This document shows, in pieces, positions 34,936 to 45,975 of a stretch of 64,000 nucleotides of DNA (its first letter is position 1; every line of letters begins with the position of its first letter). The notes under the pieces are model-generated. The model was not told the DNA's origin and did not search any database. It saw only the letters and a list, made by a program, of their open reading frames with translations. The translations under genes were made by a program, and so were the position numbers. Source of the stretch: Dryomyza anilis (lineage: Eukaryota > Arthropoda > Insecta > Diptera > Dryomyzidae); assembly GCA_951804985.1 (NCBI GenBank), contig OX638135.1, positions 65,922,970-65,986,969 of the forward strand. The letters are read 5' to 3'.

Positions 34936-35755
34936 ACAAATGCCAACCTAAAATCACTCAAAAAATCGTTTTTTCCTACAGCAAATAATAAAAAATTCGT
35001 CGTGATACTTTTTCAGAAATGAAATCCCTCAGCAAAGAAATAAATTCCCTAAAAAATAAATTTTTTTGTTTGATTTCTATGTTCTCATAAATTTTGTATA
35101 AATTGACATATTATACAAATATCTGCAACAAACTTTAATTATGAATGTTAAGCGAGCTAGACTATGCTTCTGTTCCATAGTATATTATTGTTTTTGTAGA
35201 ATACATTTTTGTTGATGTTTCTCTCAAAATTTTTCAAAAATAAGACCGACATTTTTTTTTTGTTTTAGGTGTATCACTGATGCAAGTGCTGGAACCAGGT
35301 TCTCAATTTTAAATAAATATATAATGTTAAAATTAACTTTATTTGTAATTCGTTTGCAAAAATGTTTGTAAAATCAATAATAATGAAGATATTGATATTA
35401 CAATCAATTTTATTATCTATGACAGACTCCTCAATATATGTTTTTAAATGGCAAAATATTGTCACTGTTGAGAAAATCCTTTAGGGTAAAGAAAGTTTTT
35501 AAAAACAAAATTTAATAAATATTTGGAATTATTTATGAACTTTCGTTCCTTCACTCTGAAAAGAATTTCAAAAATAACTTTTAAATAATTTGAGGAAATA
35601 AGTTGTGCGAAACCAGTATTGTTGACATATTTTTAAAGGGTATAAAAAATAACAGTGGATAATACATTTCAATTGGGTTAAAAAGTGGGTAATTTTATAA
35701 GTGCGGGTTTGAAGGTTTCCATTGGGAAAAAATGTACCTATATTCCCGCTAAATG
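34936..35755. other. AT-rich stretch, no feature seen
   Basis: No repeat, TIR or coding motif recognised. The open frame at 35,274-35,465 (minus) has no recognisable motif. Confidence 0.5.
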
Positions 35756-35758
35756 CAT

Positions 35759-35803
35759 CACTGATGCCGACTCCGAACGGCGGGGTGAGAGCTTTTCAGG
35801 GAA
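35759..35803 (-). mobile_element. Short tRNA-derived SINE fragment
   Basis: Contains TGCCGACTCCGAACGGCGGG and GTGAGAGCTTTTCA, the conserved middle of the SINE family, and nothing else of it. Confidence 0.6.
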
Positions 35804-36689
35804 AAGCAGGGAAATGGGCAATGCATTACTTTTGTAATCTATGAATTCTTCGATGAAATTGTAACCTAAGTAAATATTGCTTGCTATGTAAATAAGAGTA
35901 ATGTATCATCGAATTTTTGCATAAATCATTACCCAGTAACAATATTAAAATTGATAACATTTTAATCGAAAATGTATCCGAACAACCGAGTAAGGTGTCA
36001 AGATTAATATGGCTAAAATACATTACCTAATAATATATTTTAGCAATGTATAAAGTTAAGCAGATGTTCAAAGTAAAAAAATATAAGTACAGTTATATTC
36101 ATTTACAAAGAACCATTGTTTATACTTTTGACTTTAACTTCATTTGCTTTGTTTCGTTTGTCGCGCGGAACGCAATGTTGGAACGAAATAAAGTCACGGT
36201 ATTGCTCGGCACCAGTATAAGTTTATAAATTATTTAACCAATTATTCAATTATTTTCAGATGGATATTATTTAAATAATTTTAAAATATATGTCTCTTAA
36301 ATGGTCTGTCGTCGGATTCCCAAAACTGATTTCTAAAAAAGTGTTGCTGGAAAATGCTGCTGTCAAACCGAAGCAAGCTTTTACATTTTTTAAACATTTT
36401 ATAGACAATATAACAATTTAATCGAGATTTAACCGATTATTTTGTAGTCAATACTATATTGATAACATTTTTATCCAAGACTTCATGACTTACGATGATA
36501 TAAATTATTACTTGCATCCTTTGGTATCAAAGAATTCATCGGATACATGGGAATAGTAAGTATCCAACACCAATTTTATAGATTACTCTATATGGTCGCA
36601 AACATTACTTTTCTAGGACGTGAAAAAAAATAATCTATTCTGTAATGCATAGCCCATACAAAGTTTCGACAACTAAATTGATTATTATT
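35804..36689. other. AT-rich stretch, no feature seen
   Basis: Short frames at 35,826-36,023 (minus) and 36,046-36,228 (plus) have no recognisable motif. A small CG-containing patch (GTCGCGCGGAACGC, about 36,160) stands out in composition only. Confidence 0.5.
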
Positions 36690-36690
36690 A

Positions 36691-36762
36691 GGGATGCAAC
36701 GGATGCCACTTTTGCGGATGCGGATCTTTAAAAAAAAGTTCGGCGGATGCGGATCCGGATCT
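36691..36762. repeat. Possible hAT-like end with GGATGCGGAT repeats
   Basis: TAGGGATGCAACGGATGCC is followed by repeats of GCGGATGCGGATC. hAT elements often begin TAGGGATGC or CAGGGATGC with short subterminal repeats. No matching second end was found in the next 1.5 kb, so this is a single-ended call. Confidence 0.35.
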
Positions 36763-37455
36763 CTCTTCATAAATTTTATATACATACAAAAACAAAGAAA
36801 ATCATATTAAATAAAAAGAAAAATAATAATAAAATACAGTTGTATCACCACAAATCAGATAATATCATTAAATTCATACAATTTAAAAAAAAATTGAAGC
36901 ACGTATTAAGACATTTACTTTTGGCGAAATATTAAATTTTGATTCTTCAAATTTATTTGTTTACTTTAGATCACTTAATTTGCTTTAAAATATATATCAA
37001 ATAACACTAGACACCAGATTAAGGCATTATTCAAATACATTTAAAATAAAATTTTATTAATAAGTTAATTTCAAGTCAGTTTTCAAACATATATTCATTA
37101 TTAAAAATTTCAAAAATAAAGAATTATTGAAATAAATTGAATCAAAAAAAAATATTTGTGAACACAAATTTATTCTAAATAAACTTTTTTAATATCGATT
37201 AAAAAAACTCAAAGAAATTTGAAATGATTTCCATACAAATAAAATGTATTCGTTATTCAAAATGTTTGAATAAAAAACTAAAAAATAACGAATAAAGAAA
37301 TAGAGCTTTTTGCATAAAGAGCTGTATTTTTTGCATTTGACTGGTTGTAATTTGGATCAACCCCAATTTCATTGCATACATTTGATTATATTGACTGAAG
37401 TGTTTTGAATGGAATTTAAAATAAATCAGTCATAATATTGAAAACTGTGTATGAG
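36763..37455. other. AT-rich stretch, no feature seen
   Basis: Very AT-rich, mostly A and T homopolymer-rich sequence. No motif recognised. Confidence 0.5.
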
Positions 37456-37783
37456 CACGCCTAGCCAGAAACACTTTCAACCCAAAAGTAGTGGGAGCAA
37501 ATCGTTTTTTAAGAATATGTTTCGGACAAACAACCCCCTCCCGTATTTTAATGCTAAATTTAAAAAATCGTAGGCATGTTTTTAAAATATCGCGATTACA
37601 ATTTTTTTTTAAATATTTTTATTATAAACCGCAAAAAAATTAAAACCGCGATATTTTAAAAATCCTGTCTACTATATTTTTTTAGTTTAGTATTAAAATA
37701 CTCTCGGAGACGTCCAAAACATATTATTAATAAAGAATTTGGTCCTACGAATTTTGGGTAGAGGTTGTTTCACACTAGGCGTG
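37456..37783. mobile_element. Hairpin MITE, 328 bp, CACGCCTAG termini
   Basis: The left end CACGCCTAGCCAGAAACA and the right end TGTTTCACACTAGGCGTG are inverted. Homology continues inward almost to the centre: AACCCAAAAGT against an ACCCAAAATT-like inverse, AAGAATATGTTTCGGAC against AATAATATGTTTTGGAC, GTATTTTAATGCTAAA against GTATTTTAATACTAAA, and TTTTTAAAATATCGCG against its exact inverse. Nearly the whole element can form one long imperfect hairpin. No target duplication was identified. Confidence 0.75.
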
Positions 37784-38204
37784 TAAGTTCTTGATTAGAC
37801 CCTGGAAGCCAATCGGAATAACATAATAAGAAATCGAATATTTTTTTCTATTTTTCTAATAATAAAAAATATTTATTTATTGAGAACGTTCCCTGCAGTG
37901 TAAAGGACTAGTTGCATACTAGTATTGGTCTAGTTCTCCGTAGATAGACAACTAGCCCGAATTCGACCCCATTTTCATACAATTAACTGTAATTATTTCA
38001 ATGTACATGTCCTACGTCGTGTCAATTGTCCCCTCTTGCACTACATATAAATAGTTTCTTAACTATTTTATTTTAACCAGTCTATAGAGTATTTTTTAAC
38101 ATTCAGTCTATTAACTAGTTCCTTTAATCTTACTTTAAACTGGTTACTATTTACCAGTTGAAACACTAGAAAAATTACTGGTATTAAATATAAGACGATT
38201 GATA
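37784..38204. other. AT-rich stretch with scattered ACTAG motifs
   Basis: CTAGT/ACTAG recurs (37,908-37,955; 38,115; 38,165), near CCCTGCAGTGTAAAGG at 37,890. No element boundary could be supported. Confidence 0.4.
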
Positions 38205-38213
38205 ATAGTTAAG

Positions 38214-38352
38214 CCCATCCGATTCCAGCGTGTTTCGCTGTCTAGGTCAAGTGGAACGAATGGATGACATTTCTTCAATCAATTAGGCTCTTGAAATGAG
38301 AATCGATGGTAGAAAGCATAGGAGAGAATGATTGGCGCGGAGAATGATTGGC
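38214..38352 (+). pseudogene. LINE C-terminal fragment (GHVERMD-type)
   Basis: One plus frame reads CLGQVERMDD, then ALEMRIDGRKHRRE, matching the RLRWLGHVERMD ... G(Q/R)RRRGRP region near the end of RTE-type LINE proteins, as in the relics at 12,300 and 15,291. The match covers only about 35 codons with a stop inside. A 16-bp unit, AGAATGATTGGCGCGG, is repeated twice at 38,325-38,360. Confidence 0.5.
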
Positions 38353-38449
38353 GCGGATGAGGGTATTTGTCTACATGTGACTATATAATAAGAAGGGAAA
38401 TTAACCCACAATTTTTTCTCCTCATTATAAAGGCACAGGACGTACTAAA

Positions 38450-38660
38450 AAATATATTTTTCAAACAAAATAAATTTGTTTATAGTATAAAATAAATTTG
38501 TTAATAGAACAAAATAAATTTGTTTAAAGAACAAAATAAATGTGTTCGTCAAACAACATACATTTGTTCATCTAACAAAATAAATTTGTATATCATAAAA
38601 ATTTACTTTGTTAATGAGACAAAAGTACTTTATTAAATGAACAATACAATTTGTTAATAT
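38450..38660. repeat. AACAAAATAAATTTGTT-type minisatellite
   Basis: About seven degenerate units of roughly 24 bp built on AACAAAATAAATTTGTTTAT. Each unit is partly self-complementary. Confidence 0.8.
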
Positions 38661-38812
38661 AACAATGAAAAATGGGAATTGTAAATATTTGTAAATAAAA
38701 CAAATATTTCTTGTTGACCGTATATTAACAAATATTTTGTTTATTTGGACCAGATTTTTGTTAATATCACTATAGGAATTTTTTATGTGCATGTGAGAGA
38801 ATTTTGACTTAC

Positions 38813-38912
38813 CCTCACTCACAATCACGTGAGTTAAATTAAGATTCAATCACAATCACGCGCGATCACGCGTGATTAACGTGAATCACGCTATTTCACG
38901 TGTTTTTTTCTA
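38813..38912. repeat. Cluster of TCACG / CACGTG motifs
   Basis: Repeated AATCACGCG, GATCACGCGTGAT, CACGTGAG and TTTCACGTG in about 100 bp, giving several short palindromes. Related TTCACG / AATCACGCTGAA motifs recur at 39,533-39,562, possibly as the other end of a 750-bp element. Confidence 0.6.
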
Positions 38913-39192
38913 TTGTTTTCAGAATGCATAAAAAAACATATTTCATTCGGAATGTTGGTGAGATTCCTGGACCGAGCGGTGCACCTCCAATACAACCTAC
39001 ATCTTTAAAACGCAATAATGGTGTCATGATCTTAGCGATTTTGATAAAATATAACTCAATTTTCAACGGCGATGGAAATGTGAAAGATGTGCTGTTCATA
39101 TAGGAAGGTAAAAATTGCCTCGAAGGATAATTCTCCGTGTAAAATCTTTGAGAATTATCACTAAAAGAATAGTCCGGGGTAGAATTTACCAA
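38896..39192 (-). other. Unrecognised ORF, open on both strands
   Basis: A 98-codon minus-strand frame with segments TPDYSFSDNSQRFYTENYPS and GCIGGAPLGPGISPTFRM. The plus strand is also open (38,900-39,103) and reads GEIPGPSGAPPIQPTS, with a TTGTTTTCAG acceptor-like site just upstream of 38,922. Composition is less AT-biased than the flanks. I recognise neither protein. It may be the interior of the putative element bounded by TCACG clusters, or an exon relic. Confidence 0.3.
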
Positions 39193-39200
39193 GGATGAAT

Positions 39201-40690
39201 TGACTTTGGGAAAAACTATTTTTGAAGTGATTTTTTGGTTACTAGGAAGTCAAAACAGAGTTTTCATCTATATTTGAAATTGAAAATTAAACTTTTTACA
39301 GAAATATGTATATAAAAAAAAAAAGAAAAAAGCATTCTAAGTACATTTCTATTAAACCAAACAAAAACTATTGACCCTACAAAAATTGACTAGCCCTTAC
39401 TAAGTACGGCCGGTTTGCAGGGGTTAGACCAATTGTTGGCTGAAACCTTGCAACTTATTCTGAGTTGAAGAAGGGATGTGTAGACGACGGTCGGTTAGCA
39501 AGGGTTTGATTTATTATAGTTCTGAATAGTGGATTCACGTTCTGTGAATCACGCTGAATGACGCTCACATGCCCACCTCTTGTTTCGACTACTAAATAGA
39601 TTACTTTTGATTACCTTTCCCTGCTGGGAAAAAATGAGAAAAAACGAGCGCATGGAAGTTTTTACGTTAATAAAAATATATATCTGGAAATAAGAGATTC
39701 TTAAAGAGAATTCCTTGGTAAATCGAGTGGTAATCGAGTGGTACGCCGACACACTTCATTTAAAAAATCTTTGTTCAATGATTCGTAAAATATTTATGAT
39801 GCGTAGAAATTAAATAAATTTTGCTCATTGATTTTAATGGAACTTGGTCAATAGCTTTGTATTTGCTACAGGAAAATATAAGTTGGCTTTTTTTTCGAAA
39901 TTCTAAAATTTATCAAAATTGTGATGCTTTAAAAAACACACACCTTTCCTTTGAGGTAATTTCGAAAGATGATATTTTGTTCAATAAAGTTGTAAAGTGG
40001 ATATTAGTGGTATCTATTTGGAGGGGTATTCCTCCATATAAGAAAAACACTTTTTTTATAAAATTTTGTATGAATGACAAAGTTTTTACTTAGAATTAAC
40101 ATAAGGACTTATTCTGAGCGCTTTGAACTTTCTTCAAAAATACGTTTGACCATTTTTAATAGACAAATCAATTTTTCAAATTTTATTTAAATTATTGATG
40201 ATTGATATAGAAGATTTGTTAGTGAACTTTTGAAACTTTTCTTTTTCGAATTATATAACTTTATTTCAGTAGCAAATAGCAGCAGGGTAGTTTATTCTCT
40301 TCAAATGGCGAGAATTTGAAGAAAATCTAAAATTCGGATGGCTAATTTCAGAAAAATCGCCCCATATGTATATTTTATATTTATATGTATATAAACATTT
40401 GGCATCAAAACGACAATTAGATGCAGTTAGATGTAGCAATATTTAATACCATTGTTTACACAAAGTATTCTCTAATTTACAAAAAAAAAAAAAATATGAT
40501 TAATTGACGTGAATTATAAAAGTTACATTCCACTGAAAAATAAAAAAAAACAGTATATTAAAATCCGCATATCTATCGAAATGGATTTACTTTATTAATA
40601 AGTAATACTTATGGAAATGATGATCGTAGAACTTTGAAATTTTGCTCACTTCATTTTTTTAATAAAAAAAATGATGGTCAAACAATTGGA
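39201..40690. other. AT-rich stretch with no confident feature
   Basis: One 90-codon plus frame at 39,821-40,093 (segments GTWSIALYLLQENISWLFF and IWRGIPPYKKN) is longer than most random frames here but has no motif I recognise. Nothing else is supported. Confidence 0.45.
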
Positions 40691-40699
40691 AAAATCGGT

Positions 40700-41100
40700 C
40701 GATGTACACGCCCACCTCTTATATTAACCTAAAACTTAAACGATTATTAATCGGACATTTAAAGAGATATCGTAACCAAAATCAATATTTGTGTGTTTTA
40801 TTACCTTATATATTAATATTAAAAAAATATTGGCGAAATTGGACAAGAGATACGTCCACCTCCCATAGTAACGTACTGTTACATTTATAATTATTAGGCA
40901 TTTAATGAGAATAACAATGAAAATAAATATTTGTAATATAAATTTTAATATAAATATTAATAAATATAGAAAAATGTAAAACATTGAACAATATATACGC
41001 CCACTCCCCATAGTAATTCCATGTTTTAATATGGATAAAATAAGAATTTAAAAGTTATGGTTATATGGGATGTGCCACGCCCTTCTTTCCAATCCCTCCC
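40700..41100. repeat. Periodic ACGCCCACCTC-type modules
   Basis: ACACGCCCACCTCTTATA (about 40,706), ACGTCCACCTCCCATAGTAA (about 40,852) and ACGCCCACTCCCCATAGTAA (about 40,997) recur about every 145 bp with similar AT-rich spacers. A fourth variant, GTGCCACGCCCTTCTTTCC, lies near 41,071. This is a diverged tandem array of unknown origin. Confidence 0.6.
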
Positions 41101-41862
41101 AAATTTGTCAAAAAGATCAACAACTACAATAAACACCACTGAGTCAAATTTCTTAACAGTGGCTATCTTAAGTACACAGATATCTCGATTTAAATGTTCA
41201 GTTTTGCCACGCCCATTTGTATACCTTAACGGGCGAATTTAAAAAAAATCGTTTTTAGTGCACGCACACGTCGAAAGATAAATATCCTGTCAAAATTTAA
41301 TGTTCCTAGGTCTAAGGATGAATAAGATTTTTTTATTTTAAATAGAAGAAATATTTACACTTATTACACTAATTGAAATTTCAAGTATTAAAATTGGCAA
41401 ATTATCGTTTTTACGCAATACAATTTTAATATGGATAAAATAAAATTTTTCTGAGTTTTTAAGTATTGTTAACGAACCTAATCATCAGATTTTGTAGTTA
41501 AAATATTTCTTTTCTTTTGATTTTTAGCCGGGCATAGACAAAAAAAACGTTCCTCACAAACGAAAAATTAGATAAAAGAATTTCGTTTGTAAATTTCTTT
41601 TGACCAAACCAGTTTTTCGTTAGGACCAAACGAGTTTTTCGTTTGATTTTTTAAGTAAAAAAAATTACAATAAATTTTTAATTTTTAGTTTTATTGTAAT
41701 CATTATTATTTTTAAATATTTTTTTTATTATTTTTTTTTATTAAATTTGTATTAATAATTTTATATTATTTATTTATTATTATTTTATATATATTAATAT
41801 ATTTAAATTTTATTTATTTTTATTAATTGGAAACAACATGTTTTTTATTCTTTTTTCCGGGC
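41101..41862. other. AT-rich stretch, no confident feature
   Basis: A pair of direct motifs ACCAAACCAGTTTTTCG / ACCAAACGAGTTTTTCG occurs near 41,603-41,645. Otherwise only A+T-rich sequence. Confidence 0.45.
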
Positions 41863-41865
41863 GGT

Positions 41866-41935
41866 GAATTTAACTCTCTTCCTTTAGATTGCAAAGCCAG
41901 TACACTGCCATTCGACCTCTGTCCATTAATACTGA
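41866..41935 (-). other. tRNA-like relic
   Basis: Minus strand: TGGCAGTGTACTGGC resembles a D-arm/A box, CTTTGCAATCTAAAG an anticodon stem-loop, and GAGAGTTAAATTCAC a weak T-arm/B box, with CACCGCCCGG following. The acceptor stem does not pair convincingly. Probably a decayed tRNA-derived repeat; a decayed tRNA gene is the alternative. Confidence 0.35.
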
Positions 41936-42204
41936 ACAATTCATTTTGATGTACAATAATCAATTATTTTATTGATGAATGAATTATTATGAATTGCAAC
42001 ATACATATTAGAATGTTTAAATATCATAATGATGAATTATATGATAATAATATATCGTCATTGCGCCTAAAAATGTAGTTCTGTGTTTTTTCTGACTTTT
42101 TTTTATTATATAATTCAAACGTATAACCAATTCTCCATCTTTCCACAAAAAATTATTTTAATATCTCTATTGGTCTATAAAAAATAAATAAATAAAAAAA
42201 ATAT

Positions 42205-42285
42205 TGCCACAGTCAGGATTCGAACCCGCGTCCTCGTGCATAGAAAGCATGTATGTATGCTATCGTCGTGACAGTTATTAAACGT
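42205..42285 (-). other. tRNA-like relic with B box and T-run
   Basis: Minus strand: GATAGCATACATACATGC (weak A box), TTTCTATGCACGAGG (anticodon-arm-like) and GCGGGTTCGAATCCTG with a near-consensus B box GGTTCGAATCC. A T-rich run like an RNA polymerase III terminator follows (GGCAATATTTTTTTTATT). Acceptor pairing is poor, so I favour a tRNA-derived SINE head over a functional tRNA gene. Confidence 0.45.
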
Positions 42286-42400
42286 TTTTGTTTTTCGCAC
42301 AAAAAGAATTTTACGTTTAATGTAAATGTTTATAAATTTTTGAACATTTTTTTATTATAATTTTTGAACACAAAAGAACATTCGGGCTTGGGCTTGAAAT

Positions 42401-42506
42401 CCCCAAACACAAAAGCCCCAAATCAAAATTCCCAAACACAAAAGCCCCTAAACACAAAAGCCCCAAACACAAAAGCCCCAAACACAAAAGCCCCAAATAC
42501 ACAAAT
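42401..42506. repeat. 15-bp repeat array, CCCCAAACACAAAAG, left
   Basis: About seven units of CCCCAAACACAAAAG, the second degenerate. The period is a multiple of three, so the minus strand reads as repeated LGLLC. It is inverted relative to the array at 44,241-44,373. Confidence 0.9.
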
Positions 42507-42562
42507 CACAATTAAGAAATTATAATAAAATGAGTTAAATAATTATTAAACACACTTAGCAA

Positions 42563-43765
42563 ACCAAGGCTTTTGATCGAGTGTGGCATAAAGCCCTCGT
42601 TTCAAAACTAATTGCATATGGTGTCGGTGCATCTTTTACTCGATGGATATCGAGTTTTCTCCAGGGTCGTTCAATACGAGTTGCGATGGATGGTGTTCTT
42701 TCAGAACAACATTTCATCAATTCTGGAGTTCCGCAGGGTTCCGTCCTATCCCCGTCCCTATTTCTGGTATTTATCAATGACCTTCTGTCATTGACCCAAA
42801 ACCCAATTCATTCCTTTGCAGATGACAGTAACATTTGTCATTCATATTCGTTCAACAAGCGCCCAAACTCTTTGGAGATTGAGAGTAAACGACGCACTAT
42901 GAATGACACACTCAATAATGACCTTAAATCAATCTCCGAGTGGGGTGTTGCAAACAGAGTAGATTTTAATGCAAGCAAGACCCAATGTTGTATGTTATCT
43001 CACACAAGAATGAATTCACCCCTCCCTCCCCTCAATATGGGTGCTGTGAATATTGCGCAGTCAGCTGCTCTTGACGTTCTGGGCATATCAATTCAATGTG
43101 ATCTCCGTTGGAATGACCACATATTTAACGTGTCGAAAGAAGCGGCCAAGTGCCTCGGTTTTTTTAAAACGGTGTAAAACATACTTCACTCCTGCTGACT
43201 TACGCACTGTCTACATTACCTATATACGGCCTAAAATTGAATTCAATTCGCACATTTGGGCAGGGGCCTCAAAATCCTCCTTGGAGTTCCTGGACCGAAT
43301 CCAACAACGTGCGATATATTTAATAGGGGATGAAAATATTTCATCGTCTATTGGTTCTCTTGAGCACCGAAGGACCGTTGGGTGTGTAAGCCTGTTTTAT
43401 AGGTATTACAACGGCAAGTGTTCGAGGGAAATACATGGCCTGATTCCACCAGGTCGTGTGTTCTCTCGTTCTACTCGGGCGTCAAACCAAGCCCACCCCT
43501 TCGTAGTCGACTCGGCTCTCAACAGAACCACGCATTATAGAGAGAATTCGTTCTTCAGTCGCAAGATTCGTTTGTGGAACAATCTCCCTGCGTACGTTTT
43601 TCCGGACATTTTTGATATTGGCAAGTTCAAAACAAACATTCACCGACACTACTCTATCTTTCCTCCCTCCTTTTAACCTATCATCCCTTCTTACGATCAA
43701 CACTGTGCTTTGCATGAATAGGGGGCATCCCCTGAGCGTTGGTTAATTTGTAAAAAAAAAAAAAA
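42563..43765 (+). pseudogene. 5'-truncated jockey/CR1-like LINE with poly(A) tail
   Basis: The plus-strand RT relic starts abruptly at KAFDRVWHKAL (42,566). It continues with SGVPQGSVLSP (about 42,724), SFADDSNI with the catalytic DD (about 42,812), KTQCCMLSH, and LDVLGISIQCDLRWNDHI to LGFFK. A one-base shift in the T7 run at 43,159-43,165 moves the frame to RCKTYFTPADLRTVYITYIR, PKIEFNSHIWAGAS, IQQRAIYLIGD and a C-terminal RKIRLWNNLPAYVF block, ending at a stop near 43,674. A poly(A) run of 14 follows at 43,752-43,765. The upstream endonuclease and half of the RT are missing. Apart from the frameshift the coding sequence is well kept, so the insertion is fairly recent. No clear target duplication. 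Confidence 0.88.
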
Positions 43766-44240
43766 ATTGTGATGTTTTCAAATTACTTTCAATTTATTTG
43801 CATTTACAATAATGTGCATATTGAAATAATGTGACTAATATATTTTCAATATATAATGTTCAATATAATGATCAATTTTTTTTTGTACCGTTCTGCATTC
43901 CAATTTTATTCAACAATTTCTACGCCAGATTCTATTTTATCTATTGTAGTTTTAAGAACCATCATATATTTGTCCAGTTCTTTTATAATTTGTCTAAGTT
44001 TTCTTTTGCAAACATTTGCATTGATAACCCCAATAAATTAAACCTAAATTGCACATAACCCTTCAATTAAAGGTCCGAGCAGTGTCTGACTCTGCTTTGT
44101 TCAAGTATAAGTGGGTGGACTTTTTCTTTTTCACTTTGACCAATAAAAAATTTAAACTATTTAACTACCATACCCAAATATTTAGAGAAAACTTCTGATT
44201 CTGGGGATTTTTGGGGATTTTTATATGTTTCACAATTTAT

Positions 44241-44373
44241 TATTTGGGGCTTTTGTGTTTGAAGTTTTTGTGTTTGGGGTTTCTGTGTTTGGGGCTTATG
44301 TGTTTGGGGCTTTTATGTTTGCGGATTTCGTGTTTGGGGATTTTGTGTTTAGGGCTTCTGTGTTTGGGGCTTA
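44241..44373. repeat. 15-bp repeat array, GGGGCTTTTGTGTTT, right (inverted)
   Basis: About 8.5 units of GGGGCTTTTGTGTTT, the reverse complement of the left array. Many units keep a GGGG run every 15 bp. Together with 42,401-42,506 it encloses the LINE remnant. Short frames (44,211-44,440) reflect the repeat. Confidence 0.9.
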
Positions 44374-44483
44374 TTTGCCGCAGTTCATTTGCCGCAAACT
44401 TTCTGTAAACTTTTTTTTGCGTGTACCTACATGTATGTAATAAACTAACACAAACGAGTGGACAAAAGTTAAGTCACATGGGC

Positions 44484-44530
44484 TGGACATAAAGTCGGTC
44501 GGGCCCGACTATGGAATACCCTACACTTTT
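44484..44530 (-). mobile_element. mini-me/INE-1-like element, hairpin end
   Basis: Reverse strand reads GTAGGGTATTCCATAGTCGG, then GCCCGACCGACTTTA. It is the same end as 49,262-49,300 and contains an AGTCGGGCCCGACT hairpin. Confidence 0.6.
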
Positions 44531-44561
44531 GTGGAGATATTAATGTGAGATATTTAATTGT

Positions 44562-45199
44562 ATACCTAAATTTTAAACGTAATAAAATTAAATAATAAGA
44601 AATAAATTTAAATATTTTTTGACACGTTGTCCTATTTATTTAAAATTTAAATTTAAAATTGAAGTAAATACATATTATTTAAATTTATTAAGAACGTAAT
44701 AAAATTTGATGTAAATACTTTTAATTTACATTTCTTATCTAGGTAATAAAATCTTTAAGTAAATTCTTTTTATTACTTTTTACTAAAATAATTTTAATTT
44801 AACCACAATATCATAAACATGTCAATTGGTATTTTAAAACTATTTATTTCATATAAAGAACAAATAAAAAATATTTTATTTAATTTTTTCGAATTTTTCA
44901 TCACTCACGGTGGTTATATATGTTGAACACATGACCACATATTGCATTATTTTGTAATGGTTACTTACAAAAAAAATATACTTTAATATAGTTAAAAATA
45001 TTTCTATAATATACATTTTTTTAAATAATGAATTTAAATGCGTACGTAATAAAATTAAATACTTTTTTTTATTTAATTTGAAATTAAATACGCGCGTTAA
45101 TTTTTGTTGTATGGAGTATTACTTTTTTTACTACAAAAAGTATTTAAATCAAATTTAAATAGATTTTATTTAATTTTATGACGTCACTTTTTTATAGTG
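44562..45199. mobile_element. TA-flanked MITE (family 1), long variant
   Basis: A decayed left end near 44,562 (ACGTAATAAAATTAAATAAT) and a right end TACGTCACTTTTTTATAGTG-like sequence followed by TA (45,200-45,201). It contains the TCACTCACGGTGGTT core (about 44,903) shared with 7,507-8,131. No ORF. Confidence 0.72.
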
Positions 45200-45204
45200 T
45201 AATT

Positions 45205-45860
45205 GAGCTAAACACCTTCACCCTCATAATTAGCGTATTCACAGTTTAATGGTGTTGGTACGACATTGTACGAATACGGCAATTGAACTGTGAGCACCAC
45301 TTTTCTGCTTGTTCAAATATTTCGTCAAATAAATGCAGCTGATTCCTATAAAATTTGGATTTTTTAAAATTATCATTAATAATCCTCGATTTGAAAAGAA
45401 AAACAAATAAATTAACATTTTATGTGCACTATTTGTCTTTAATTACACAATTTTTTTTTCATTTCACAAACTACGACACCAAAAACATGCCTCAGGTCTA
45501 GTCTCAAATACAACACTTGTGGTATTTCACTTTTATAAGGGATGCAACAACAAATTGACGTTTCTGTGTTATTATATCGTATATATACTAAGTGGTAGAA
45601 ATACCATACTAAATACGATGAACTGTGTATACGCTAAATATTATTCACATATCAGAAGTTTATGTTTTATATCCCAATACTTTAAAAGGTGTATATAAAA
45701 GTACAAAAAAGTAATGAAAAAAATAGGAAAATAAAAGTGGGCGTCCCACGCGTTTTTTAAAAAATATGCAGATTTCTAATGATAACTCAGAACTCAGATC
45801 CTACTTTTCGCTTAAATATACTGAAATCTAATTTCATCGCATTCTGATTGGTATTTCTCA
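45205..45860. other. AT-rich stretch, no confident feature
   Basis: No coding motif. Contains a TATATATACTAAGTGGTAGA patch near 45,590 and little else of note. Confidence 0.45.
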
Positions 45861-45865
45861 AGTTT

Positions 45866-45975
45866 TTGTGTATTGGGACAGCAAGACGGACAGACAGACA
45901 TACGGACGGACATGGCTAAACGAACTTGGGTGTGATGTTGATCAAGAATATATATACTTGTCTATACCGGACACG
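45866..45975 (-). mobile_element. mini-me/INE-1-like element, core fragment
   Basis: On the minus strand: AAGTATATATATTCTTGATC, then CATCACACCCAAGTTCGTTT, AGCCATGTCCGTCCGTATGT and CTGTCTGTCCGTC. This is the TA-tract / core / GTCY-tract order of mini-me-type elements of flies. The element ends are not delimited. Confidence 0.65.

Noticed and set aside
37890..39420. Possible element bounded by CCCTGCAG and TGCAGGG
   Set aside because: Only 7 bp match between the ends, with no target duplication and no extended inverted repeat.
42317..42502. LGLLC-repeat ORF
   Set aside because: It is a translated 15-bp tandem repeat; a period divisible by three keeps a frame open without coding.
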